Of a DNA stretch of 64,000 nt, positions 24,156 to 32,723 are shown piece after piece. The notes beneath the pieces are model-generated. The model saw only the letters and a program-made list of their open reading frames with translations, did not search any database and was not told the DNA's origin. Position 1 is the stretch's first letter, and each line of letters opens with the position of its first letter. A program made the translations under genes and the position numbers. Source of the DNA: Lophium mytilinum (lineage: Eukaryota > Ascomycota > Dothideomycetes > Mytilinidiales > Mytilinidiaceae); contig MU004181.1 in the NCBI GenBank assembly GCA_010093605.1, positions 186,001 to 250,000 on the forward strand. The letters run 5' to 3'.

Positions 24156-24167
24156 ACGGTAGCCCTA
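24156..24167 (-). repeat. hAT terminal inverted repeat, right
   Basis: acggtagcccta, the exact reverse complement of 12,714-12,725. Confidence 0.88.
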
Positions 24168-24175
24168 AGGAGGAT
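24168..24175. repeat. hAT target-site duplication, right
   Basis: aggaggat, identical to 12,706-12,713. Confidence 0.85.
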
Positions 24176-24921
24176 AGTAAGAAACGAGGCTTCTTAGAGA
24201 AGAGTAATTATAGACAAGATCCGCAAAAGAGAACTATAAATGCGAGCTATCGTAAGGAATTGGAGTGTGTTGGATAGGTTAATGATTGACAAAGCTTGAA
24301 TAGATTTTGTTGGACTGTAATTGTTGAGGGTCTGTTCCAGCAAACCGCCCATTAATCCAATTGTGGATTGGACGGTCTACTGACCACGCTGCTTCCAAGC
24401 AAACTCGCTAAAACATAGCATACCCCTCCATTGAACGTATTGAACGGATTTTCTGTGACCCGGTAGACAATCTCATTAATCCATAGACCTTTGAAGCGCT
24501 AAGCTCAAACCTCTCGCATTCACAGTACCTGTATGTGGGCTCGGGGTGGTCAAGGTATCGCAGCAAAACTTGACCTTCAGCAACCATTAGTTCGGCAGCT
24601 TCCCTCCGCTCGTTCTCCCAACAAGAAAAGTCTCTTGAAACGCTTATCCAAATGCTTAGATGTTCGCTCGATCCCGTCTGCCGCCAGCGGAACCACGCCA
24701 CGCAGAGAAACCTAGACGGCCACATAAATCGTCTCTCGATTGCGTTGTCCGGGGAGGTCGGTCGTGGAGTGTTTTCGGCATCGGTAGCTTCATCGTTATC
24801 ATCGCGTTCCAGGTCAGAGGCTTTATTTTATCACTGCGGCCGTTCGCGATCGGTGCTTCTTCTCCTTGCTTCTTGATTGATCTGGAAGGCCAGGCAGACT
24901 TGCTCACGCGCTGGCTGCTGT
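24176..24921. other. Flank of the transposon, no supported gene
   Basis: Base composition returns to normal directly at the target duplication. Minus-strand frames at 24,408-24,725 (with REAAELMVAEGQVLLRYLDH and ELSASKVYGLM) and 24,656-24,907 look partly coding; the first is vaguely like the middle of a BTB-type protein, but this is too weak to call. Confidence 0.3.
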
Positions 24922-25125
24922 TCAGGCCTGCAGCGCATTGTCAGAAGCGCCACTTGCAGATGCTAAACCAAAGGGCTTACCATATCCCAGCGTCTCCGTT
25001 CTGTTTGGAGTACCCCTACGCCTCCTCTCGCGCGACAACTCCAGTCGCTGTTCAAGCCATTTCCGGCGTAGCCGACGGACAGTTTCTCGTTTTACGCGGA
25101 TTCGAGGGCTCCGTTGGGCACCCAT
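24922..25125 (-). pseudogene. Orphan N-terminal exon of the F-box-like family
   Basis: The ATG at 25,125 has a good context (ATCATGG) and opens a 67-codon frame: MGAQRSPRIRVKRETVRRLR, then EQRLELSRERRRRG, then GYGKPFGLASASG. Three blocks match the N terminus of paralogue B, 2 kb away on the same strand, in order (GAQKS, QRLEL, AFGLA). No F-box or C-terminal part follows before the transposon. A GTAAGC donor near 24,979 could end the exon after GGATATG (phase 1). Either this is the N-terminal exon of gene A, now on the far side of the 11.4-kb transposon, or the stump of a seventh member. The phase does not match A's candidate acceptor (phase 0), which weakens the first reading. Confidence 0.5.
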
Positions 25126-25565
25126 GATGAATAGCGCAAAAGTAGGATTGTGATAGAAGCGTGAGAGAAGCTGTGAGTACGTGAAGAGCCTGGAAGATTG
25201 ATTTTGGTGATGTGCTGGTTCAGACGCCCGTGCCGATCCAATCTGATAACTAGGTAGCGCCGTAAATGCAGAATTCGGAGCCATCGCGAGAATTTGCTAC
25301 TTCACAGTAAGATGGGATATGCATATACGCGAGCAGAAGGTTTCTCTTTTTACTCTTCCATTGTCACATTATGTTACACTAACCACCATTAATAGGTTCG
25401 ATCTTGCACTCGACGCTCTATAGCAACAAGACGCAGTTTCTCGTCGGCCATCGCCGAAGACATATATCAAGAAACTCCCTATACATCGAGAAGACCCTCA
25501 ACACAGTACTTCCCCCATCAACGCCTCCGGTCTCGTCGGTTGATCGAAACATCTACGCCATCCTA

Positions 25566-26927
25566 CTACTCTTCAGCCGCTCCCTCTGCCTCGCTCGCCG
25601 CCTCGATGTTCGCGATCATGTTATTGCACCGCCGATTGATGGCAGCCGCTCGATCCTCTATCTGCTTCAACGAGAGCGGGACTTGGCCGGCCGCCTTTCC
25701 ACACAGCTGTGCTCGCCTCATCAGGTCGTGAAACCGGACGTTCCGGCCTTTGCACAATGCGTCGAAGACGATCTCGAAACGATTCTGCCCGTACGCTTCG
25801 CGAAGAGGCGTGAACAGCTTCTCCGTTCGGCCTTGCACCAAGTCTTCGAATAAGGATTGGCACTGCGCCTCGAACTGGTCCTGTGAATCTCCTGCTTCGT
25901 ACACGTATGAGCAGCCGGTAATCGTGAGCCGGCGCAGGCTGGAAAGTAACAGTAGGTAGTGGAGTAGGAACTCTGACGAGCCATCCACGACGTTTATGGT
26001 TACGCGCCGGATCTCGTGAACGAACTTAGGCTCCGTCCGGTCCAAGAAGTCGCACATCACGTAGCCAGTCCCGAATTGGAAGCCGTTAAGTCTCCAGAAG
26101 GATTCATCCACGATGTCTCTGATCTTCTTATTCGTGCATCGGAGTGTCATATATGAGGTGACGTACTCTCCACCAAAACTATGATCAGCGATAGCGAATC
26201 GGTTAGGCACGTTCACCTCATCGCCTTCGGTCGTTTCGATGATGACATCGCCTCCTACGCCGACTGCTTTGCTGAAGATGTCGATCAGAATCTCGGTCGG
26301 GAGATCGAGTAGGAGAAGGGGTTTCTTGTTCTCTTTATCTGCATCGGGGTCTTCTTTCCTGTCAACTTCCATTACAACCTCGTCCTCGTCGTCCAAGAAA
26401 ATGATGGTGCTGGCTTCCGATACATCGTCCCGGAGATCGTCGTTGACAGAAGACGTAGTGATGGTGGCAATGGCAGCTCTTGCGCAGACGTTCGTGTTGA
26501 CAATCAAATCCCCTTCGGATCGACTACCCGTACCGTCATCTTTAATCGAGCTAAGAGGTTCAAGCTGCATCGTACTCCTGAGGCTGATGGCACTGGCATC
26601 CACCAGATCTTCGACCTGTTCTCCAGCATCGACTTCCATATCCTCGTCTGACGAAATGGTGGAGTCCTCATTCTGGAAAGAGCCTGCAGCCAAGAGGTCA
26701 TCCGTGCCAGTATGTAGACCCAAGGTACCAACTTCCTTCGGAACCTTGGCCCTTTTCGATCGCATGACCAGGTGTTGGTTCACCGACCCCTGGGCAAGAC
26801 CGAAAGCTCGATTGGCTTTAAGCTCTAGCCTCTGTTGCTGTCGGGCTCGGTGAGCTTGCCGCTTCAAGCTTGACTTCTGGGCACCAGTCTTTCGCGAACG
26901 GGACGACCAAGGGTACGTGACAGCCAT
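25566..26927 (-). CDS. F-box-like protein B
   Basis: A single-exon frame of 453 codons; ATG in good context (AGAGAATGG). Residues 1-45 are basic (RSRKTGAQKSSLKRQAHRAR), possibly a nuclear signal. Residues 50-200 are acidic and Ser-rich (SDEDMEVDAGE, DDEDEVVMEVD). The F-box-like helix is at about 204-222 (LLDLPTEILIDIF) with VGVGGDV. Next are TSYMTLRCTNKKIRDIVDES, a leucine-rich stretch, YVYEAGDSQDQF, and the tail RRAQLCGKAAGQVPLSL. Closest relative in the window is A, by the shared YVYxAGDxQDxF block and tail. Divergent from C with 419 bp between starts, and a TATATAAG-type box about 130 bp upstream. Probable role: adaptor of an SCF-type ubiquitin ligase; substrate unknown. No lesion seen. 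Confidence 0.85.
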   Translation of the reverse strand: MAVTYPWSSRSRKTGAQKSSLKRQAHRARQQQRLELKANRAFGLAQGSVNQHLVMRSKRAKVPKEVGTLGLHTGTDDLLAAGSFQNEDSTISSDEDMEVDAGEQVEDLVDASAISLRSTMQLEPLSSIKDDGTGSRSEGDLIVNTNVCARAAIATITTSSVNDDLRDDVSEASTIIFLDDEDEVVMEVDRKEDPDADKENKKPLLLLDLPTEILIDIFSKAVGVGGDVIIETTEGDEVNVPNRFAIADHSFGGEYVTSYMTLRCTNKKIRDIVDESFWRLNGFQFGTGYVMCDFLDRTEPKFVHEIRRVTINVVDGSSEFLLHYLLLLSSLRRLTITGCSYVYEAGDSQDQFEAQCQSLFEDLVQGRTEKLFTPLREAYGQNRFEIVFDALCKGRNVRFHDLMRRAQLCGKAAGQVPLSLKQIEDRAAAINRRCNNMIANIEAASEAEGAAEE

Positions 26928-27052
26928 TCTCTTGAATTGGACTGTCGAGATTTGTAGTTGATAAAGAAAGTGTTGAGTGGGCGAAGAAGGTGTGTGGTGG
27001 TGTCTCGTGGATATTTTGGAGGGAGGTTGTGGCAGGAACGATCTATCAGAGT

Positions 27053-27218
27053 CTTATATGGGTAAGGTATTAGGGAAGAAACGGCCAAGCTTTCGCCAAA
27101 AGAGAGAACCGAAGCCTCCTAGCATTCACGTTGTAGTCGCGCTGTGGCTCCATAGCCGGCGACAACTCCGTGAAACCTGACATTCACGTTCAGCTGGAAA
27201 ACCTCCCGAACATATAAG
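27053..27218. promoter_or_regulatory. Divergent promoter between B and C
   Basis: The 419 bp between the two start codons contain a minus-strand CATATAAGAC (about 27,052-27,059, about 130 bp before B's ATG) and a plus-strand CATATAAGGT (27,211-27,220, about 134 bp before C's ATG). Both are followed by C/A/T-rich leaders typical of fungal 5' UTRs. Confidence 0.55.
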
Positions 27219-27346
27219 GTTGCTCGTTCACATTCTTTTCTTCCTCTTCAACCACCCCACCGCAACCAGAATCTGCTCTACTCCCCCATTGTATCACCAC
27301 CTCTTCACCAATTTCATCCACCTCCTCACAACCGAACTGTTCAACC

Positions 27347-28582
27347 ATGGCTAAGCCAATTGCTCCTACTGGAGGCTCGGAGGCCAATACCCGAGGACGG
27401 CAGATGCGAGACAATCAGAATTCGAAAGTCAGAAAAACTCGGGTTCCGCTCAAGCTGCAGGTTCGCAACTACCAACGTCGGGTGCTTCAATTGGAGCATG
27501 CCATGACCACATCGAAGCTCGCATCGAAGCCGGATGCCGCTATCGGCGATCCTTCCGGTGGGATGTCATCCCAATCCGACAATGCGGCGGATTTCTCTAA
27601 CGCAGAGAATAACGACGGGCAGGACGAATCGCAACTGGGGGGCAAGGAACCACAAGAAGATCTCGAGATGGATGACGCGGACCAGGATGATGTCAACATC
27701 GAGGAACAGAAGGCCGGCATTGACCCCAATATGGATGATGGTGAACTAGATGCCACTTCCCAGTCGGCTGATCAGGAACAGCTACAGCCAGCAAGGAAGC
27801 CAACCGAGCTCCTGGACTTGCCTCTAGAGATGCTCCGCAAGATCGTCGAATTCGCGGTTGGAGCGGGAGGAGACATTATTCTGAACAGGTCACAGCGGAT
27901 TCTCTTCGACAGCGGGCGTCCCGTGCCCAACTACGCGCGGCACTCCTTTAACGACGACTACGTCAGCACCTACATGTCCCTACGAATGGTCAGCAAAGCC
28001 CTCCGCCCCATTGTTGAGGAATCCTTCTTCAAGTACAGCCCCTTGAAAGCGCTCAACCTAGTCGCACTCCGCGGTGCTCTCGCCCGGAGGGGGTTGCAAA
28101 AGTTCAATAGCAATATTCGCCACGTAGTCCTGGCCTGCTTGCTTTTCAAGTGCGATGAGGAGAAGGTTAATGAAATCCTCATGAGCTTGCCAAGTCTACG
28201 TCGGCTTACCTTTTGCGGGCTCCCTATTAATCGGGGAATTCCTCAATGCACCCCACACGAGCACGAGCAGGCGTCTTTGAACCATTCACGCGACATCCTC
28301 GACTGGTATCTTCCGACTTTGATGGCGCTGAGGGACAAGTTTGGCAAGAACGGCATTCTTATCGAGTTCAACGCGAATGAGAATGGCTGCTTCGATGACC
28401 ACGAAGAGGCGGTACGACGGGCATGCCTATGCGGAAACTCTCCCACCGACCCCCCCACGGAGCCCCTGTCTCAGCAGGCTATCAAGGAGAAGACGGAAGA
28501 GTTGAAGACAGCGTTCATCGATGCGCTGGTAGCCAAGGAAAGAGAAGTCTTGGACGCTGGGAGTCTGGAGGTCCCTGGTTGA
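27347..28582 (+). CDS. F-box-like protein C
   Basis: A single-exon frame of 411 codons; ATG in strong context (TCAACCATGG). The basic stretch at 20-50 (KTRVPLKLQVRNYQRRVLQL) is followed by an acidic, disordered linker at 60-150 (QEDLEMDDADQDDVNIEE). The F-box-like helix is at 152-170 (ELLDLPLEMLRKIVEFAVGAG) with GGDII. Then STYMSLRMVSKALRPIVEES, an LRR-like strand (EILMSLPSLRRLTF), IEFNANENGCFDDHEEAVRR, and the tail ACLCGN..EPLSQQAIKEK, ending in a helical segment. Expected to bind SKP1 through the F-box if functional; no catalytic residues are expected. Intact, with an upstream TATA-like box. Confidence 0.85.
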   Translation: MAKPIAPTGGSEANTRGRQMRDNQNSKVRKTRVPLKLQVRNYQRRVLQLEHAMTTSKLASKPDAAIGDPSGGMSSQSDNAADFSNAENNDGQDESQLGGKEPQEDLEMDDADQDDVNIEEQKAGIDPNMDDGELDATSQSADQEQLQPARKPTELLDLPLEMLRKIVEFAVGAGGDIILNRSQRILFDSGRPVPNYARHSFNDDYVSTYMSLRMVSKALRPIVEESFFKYSPLKALNLVALRGALARRGLQKFNSNIRHVVLACLLFKCDEEKVNEILMSLPSLRRLTFCGLPINRGIPQCTPHEHEQASLNHSRDILDWYLPTLMALRDKFGKNGILIEFNANENGCFDDHEEAVRRACLCGNSPTDPPTEPLSQQAIKEKTEELKTAFIDALVAKEREVLDAGSLEVPG

Positions 28583-29560
28583 TGCTCTAGCGCTAGGCTG
28601 ATGGCGTAAACAAGAATGTCGCATCTCTAAGGCGTATATGGAGCGAGCAGAGGGAAGAAATTGAGCGACCTAGTGCGGGTACAAAGACCTCTTGGCGTAT
28701 GTGTTGTCCGAGTCCATATATCTGCTTATCCCGTGAGTTCAAACTAGGATTTGGGGCAAAGTTTCCTTCTTCTAGTATAAAACAAAACACATCGATTATC
28801 AGAGATCTCCACATGAAGAATCAGGGTTCTGGAGTGGATATTTTGCCCTTAGGTATCAGTGATCCGAATCACCTCACAGTCTACAGGCTCATCTCGTAGT
28901 ATACGTAAAGCAACGCGGCCAGATATAGGACATCCGTGATGTAGAAAAGCCTTTAAGATGTAGAAAGTCCCAGGGGCACTAAGGGACGCTATCATCATCC
29001 GCAAATGAGAGTTTAGTGGCGTTTGATCCGCATTGTGTCTATATCAATGCTGGTGTAACGATTGATTTTCTCGCGTTCTGATTTACAGCGAGGAAACTTT
29101 TACATCGTGATATCCATATACTTGAAATGCCCAAGAGCACACGGATATATTTGATCATATGACACCGTTTCTTTGCTAAGAGAGCAGTTTTGCAAACTGT
29201 CGAGCATTCAACCCCGTTTAGCCCTTTAAATCTGAACTTGATACTAAGTCAACAGAGATTGGTACTTTTGGCACAAAGGGTAGGATGCTTCTCTTCACAT
29301 TGCGATATCAATGGTGGAGCTTTTACATCCTATATGCTAATTTTTAACATTGTTAGCGTACTTCATACGGCGTTATGATATTACCACAATTAAACCCTTC
29401 ACAACACGATTCAAAGCATGATTCGAGTCAGGACGAAACAACACTCAATTTTCACTTCACGATAGCCCGACCAGCAGAAAACTCCGCAAACCTACCCGAA
29501 TCCGCCCCCAGAGCACCGAACCCGCAGCGCCCAAACCACCACCTCCCGCCCATCCCCTCG
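28583..29560. other. Intergenic, no supportable gene
   Basis: 3' region of C and spacer. Short frames at 28,699-28,899 and 29,190-29,378 have no motif and low coding quality. The imperfect palindrome gcagttttgcaaactgt near 29,190 is not a tRNA, because no T-arm or acceptor pairing is found. Confidence 0.4.
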
Positions 29561-29575
29561 CCTCCACCCCGGGAA

Positions 29576-30079
29576 TCAGGCCCAATCCTCCGCCTCTCCT
29601 CCCTTCCCCTTCCGAACGACTCGCGAACGCCGGCCACCCCCCACCGTGATCTTCAGCACCGGTGTGGAGGGCGCCAAGGTGTTGCCCCTCTGGACAGTGG
29701 TGGTCGTCGTCCGCTCCACTCTCAACCCCATGGCCGAAGCCGATCTCGAGTGGGAGAACTCTTCGATTCCTCCCGGGTTCTGCACGCGGTCGACCGCCAC
29801 GTTCCACAATTCGACTGCCTTTGATGTGTTAGCTATGATGTCAAAAAGTTGAAGGACGTGGTGTGAAACGTACTCTGGCCCAGAGGCGACGCATGCTAGC
29901 CCGCAGGCCGGTCTCTTTCCTCTTCTTGCCGCCAGCGGCTTGGGGATTGGTGCGCATGATGATGTTTTTTGGAGGAATGGTGGAGAGGCTGGAGAGGTTT
30001 GTGATGGTTGAGAGGTTGGAAGTTTGCTGTGATGATGTTGAGGATTCGGAGGCTGGAGAGGTAAGAGAGTAGATATCAT
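29576..30079 (-). CDS. Hypothetical small protein
   Basis: A 167-codon open frame from an ATG at 30,079. The first 50 residues are rich in Pro, Gln and Ser (PPNPQHHHSKLPTSQPSQ). The middle carries FDIIANTSKAVELWNVAVDR and the end a basic Gly/Arg-rich tail. A GTACGT...GCTAAC...AAG intron candidate (29,819-29,873, 55 bp) would change the frame if removed, so I keep the unspliced frame. I do not recognise the family. It lies between the F-box-like genes C and D. It may be a real minor gene or a relic. Confidence 0.35.
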   Translation of the reverse strand: MISTLLPLQPPNPQHHHSKLPTSQPSQTSPASPPFLQKTSSCAPIPKPLAARRGKRPACGLACVASGPEYVSHHVLQLFDIIANTSKAVELWNVAVDRVQNPGGIEEFSHSRSASAMGLRVERTTTTTVQRGNTLAPSTPVLKITVGGGRRSRVVRKGKGGEAEDWA

Positions 30080-30569
30080 AGTTTAGATAGAATGCTATGG
30101 AAATGGACGCAGAGTGAAGGTGGCTAACAATAGGATCTTCTTATTGATGAAGGATGAGTATTGTCGAGGCCGGGCTGGATAGAAAGGTGAAGTGGAAGAA
30201 TCTCAGAGCTGGGAGTGCAGGGAAAGGCGGTGAATGTCATGAATATGGGGCCTTGCAGGCGACATAAGACTGTGGATCCGTGAATTCTTGCAGTTCGAGA
30301 TATCTTCCTGGCTCAGGAGTCACTGTTCTCTTGGACACCCTCTGCGCATTAAAGCCCTGCGTCGAGAGCTCTTCTGCCTTCGTTCTCGGCTTCCAACAAC
30401 ACCACCCACCCTCCAAACTCAACACAACCAGCACCACCAAAGTTACCTGTTGCCTTGCCCTAACAACAACCATCAATCCGCAAAATAGCATCTGGTTGCC
30501 ACAGCGTGACTGGCAGACTCGATCCTCGCAAGTACAATCTTTTCCATTCCATCAGACCGTCTAAAAAGG

Positions 30570-31832
30570 ATGGGGAACAAGCTCTCACTCCCCCGGGCCC
30601 CCGGACTAGGCGTTGAGGACCAGCACATATTAGCAGGTGATAGACCGAAAGAGAGTCACCTCGAGACTACCTCTGGGGCTGATAATCCGAATAAAATACC
30701 ATCCACGGGTCCTAATGATGATAATGCTACCGACGCTGAGTTGGGCGTGGATCCTGACATGGACGCTGAAGATCAAGAGACACGCTTACCGGCAAAAGAA
30801 CCGAAAAGTGAGGTCCACGATGGAGTTTCAGACCAGCACAACGAGCGCGCCCGTGCCGATTCCCTCGTTCCTGCCGATCCGAAACAAGGCCCAACCAACA
30901 CGAGCGCTGAAGCCCCCGAAGCTCTAAATAGGGCCTCTGAGCAGACCAAGCTGGAGAATGGGGAGACGCAGGAAGAACAGAAGGCGCATGAAGAGGAGGA
31001 GCAGAAGGAACCAACAGAACTCATGGATCTCCCACCAGAGCTCCTCCTCGAGATTGTTGAACACTCAGTTGGGACGGGGGCGGATATCAGGATGCAGAGC
31101 TCATTGATCGGGGGTCGTCGGGCAATGCTAGCTGATCATTCCTACGGTGGCATGTACTTCAGCACATACATGGCCCTTCGACAAGTCAACAAAACCCTCA
31201 GCGAGATGGCAGGACAAGGTTTCTACGGGCAAAACAACTTCGAAGCGGGAGACTTTGCCATACTTAACAGTGCGTTCCGACGAGGATTGGGCAAATTCGT
31301 TGGACAGCTCCGCACCATCACAATTGCCAGAGTCACCGGCAACGTTAAGAAGGCATGGCAAAACTTGATACGTATCAAGAATTTGCAACGATTGACCTTC
31401 GGGAACTTCCAGGCATACGTGTATGCTCGAGGCGAACGCGAAGGGTATTTCGAAGGACGAGTTCGAGAGAAAATGCAAGAGGTTCTTAATGCGACTGCGA
31501 CGGACCTCCTCATACCTCTTCGACGCCATCATGGCAAGAAAGGGATCAAGATTGTGTTCGATGGGAACCGCGGAGGTTTATGGGACGAGTACGAAGAGAC
31601 CGTTCGACGAGCTAATCTCATGGGTAAGACAAACGTAGTGGCGTTGTCTCCGGAAAAGGTCGCAGCAAAGGTGAAGGAGCTCGACGACGAGTTCAACGAG
31701 ATGGTGGTCGCCAAAGAGAATGAGTATCTGGAGCAGGAGTTGGCTTCGGCAAAGCGGTTACTCGATGTTGCCCAGTTCCGGGTCAACGAGCTGATAAAGT
31801 ACATGGGAGATTCTGAGGCGACGCGGGACTAG
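30570..31832 (+). CDS. F-box-like protein D, possible N-myristoylation
   Basis: A single-exon frame of 420 codons from ATG 30,570. Unlike its paralogues it lacks the basic head and begins MGNKLSLP, which fits the N-myristoylation consensus (Gly2, Ser6). Residues 20-145 are acidic and disordered (AHEEEEQKEPTE). The F-box-like helix is at 149-167 (ELMDLPPELLLEIVEHSVGTG). Next are STYMALRQVNKTLSEMAGQG, an LRR-like LIRIKNLQRLTFGNF, IVFDGNRGGLWDEYEETVRR, and the tail ANLMGK..ALSPEKVAAKVK. It ends in a longer helix (KENEYLEQELASAKRLLDVA) likely to be a coiled coil. If myristoylated it would be membrane-tethered; this is prediction only. Convergent with E. No TATA-like box at the position used by B, C, E and F. 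Confidence 0.85.
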   Translation: MGNKLSLPRAPGLGVEDQHILAGDRPKESHLETTSGADNPNKIPSTGPNDDNATDAELGVDPDMDAEDQETRLPAKEPKSEVHDGVSDQHNERARADSLVPADPKQGPTNTSAEAPEALNRASEQTKLENGETQEEQKAHEEEEQKEPTELMDLPPELLLEIVEHSVGTGADIRMQSSLIGGRRAMLADHSYGGMYFSTYMALRQVNKTLSEMAGQGFYGQNNFEAGDFAILNSAFRRGLGKFVGQLRTITIARVTGNVKKAWQNLIRIKNLQRLTFGNFQAYVYARGEREGYFEGRVREKMQEVLNATATDLLIPLRRHHGKKGIKIVFDGNRGGLWDEYEETVRRANLMGKTNVVALSPEKVAAKVKELDDEFNEMVVAKENEYLEQELASAKRLLDVAQFRVNELIKYMGDSEATRD

Positions 31833-32723
31833 AGATAGGTCACCGCCGTGCCTTACTGACAGAGAGGAGGTGACGAGGCTTTTCGTTACTTTAAAATATC
31901 ATGAGAATTCAACCTTTATTTGATATCGCCTGATCATCCGTTCAATCAAGAGATGTCATCGTGACGGGGCCGCCCCTGATTGTGGTGACCAGCCGGCCAA
32001 TGTGACACTCAAGCAGTGATATCCGCGTGCAGAAACTTATGACCCCGTACTATATATCTAGAACTATGAGTCTGGGCACCTATCAACCACTACCAGGAGT
32101 ACCCCCATTGGGCGACCACAGCCTAGGCGCTATCTCAAGCTTTGCTAAGCGTAGTCTAAACTTGCTTTTGACAACAGGTATCATCGCGAAGGGCACGCCC
32201 CTAACAATGGCACCTAGCTTGCAAAAGCGACAGCCAAGCAGTGATATCCGTGTGAGCTTCTACTCATTGGCTTTCCGGCGTCCAAATACGACAGCGTAGT
32301 CGATGTAATGAAAAGAGGCTACCCTTTGACTGAAAGAATACCTACTAGCCAAGCTGCTCCTCACAGTACTATTGAGAGAAGAAAATTGGAACTAATGTAG
32401 TCCATGTCAGAGAGAAAAGACAAATTGTAGCCAAATTGGATATCCCAATAACGCAAATGAGAATCCAAGATTCTATGTCACATGTGCAGTCACAAACACA
32501 CTTCTATCGTCAAGTTTGGGACTGGTAATAATGATATGACATCTAGAAAATTCCAAAGAGAACCACAGATACGCCATGTGACCCTTGGAGTGTTATGCAC
32601 TTCCAACCATATATCAGTCCTGAGTTGACTCTATTATTCATGATCCCACTTTGGAAAGACTTCTGCATTTGTTGGAATTTCCCGAATTTTCATCAAGTCT
32701 CGTTCTTCATGTCCTCGTGCCGC
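31833..32723. other. Spacer between convergent genes D and E, with a degenerate repeat
   Basis: No gene supported. Two related stretches of about 90 bp lie at about 31,955-32,045 and 32,180-32,268. Both contain cgcccct and, at their ends, aagcagtgatatccg followed by cgtg or tgtg. The rest is AT-moderate 3' flank. Confidence 0.45.

Larger units (their letters stand above)
12714..24167 (+). mobile_element. hAT-type DNA transposon, RIP-degraded, with nested LTR element
   Basis: The element spans 11,454 bp. Removing the nested LTR element and one copy of its 5-bp duplication leaves about 3.74 kb, normal for a fungal hAT. Ends are 12-bp perfect inverted repeats starting TAGGG, fitting the hAT end rule YARNG, flanked by an exact 8-bp duplication. 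Remains of a plus-strand transposase lie on both sides of the nested insertion: SIDIWxL-like and ALPKLL-like blocks near 14,040-14,160, and a C-terminal dimerisation-like region near 23,600-23,830. The whole block is strongly AT-rich with almost no TpG or CpA while many CpG survive, typical of RIP. Transposase frames are full of stops, so the element is dead unless helped in trans. The exact duplication shows it has not been rearranged at its borders. Confidence 0.88.

Noticed and set aside
12714-24167. Coding genes inside the AT-rich block
   Set aside because: Stops occur in all frames at high density; the only structure is that of the two dead transposons.
24408-24725. BTB-domain protein
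   Set aside because: Only a vague resemblance (LLRYL...ASKVYGLM); spacing and key residues do not fit well enough to call.
26239-26853. 204-codon plus-strand frame
   Set aside because: Antisense shadow of gene B's Ser/acidic linker.
29170-29230. Possible tRNA around gcagttttgcaaactgt
   Set aside because: Only one hairpin fits; D-arm, T-arm and acceptor are missing.
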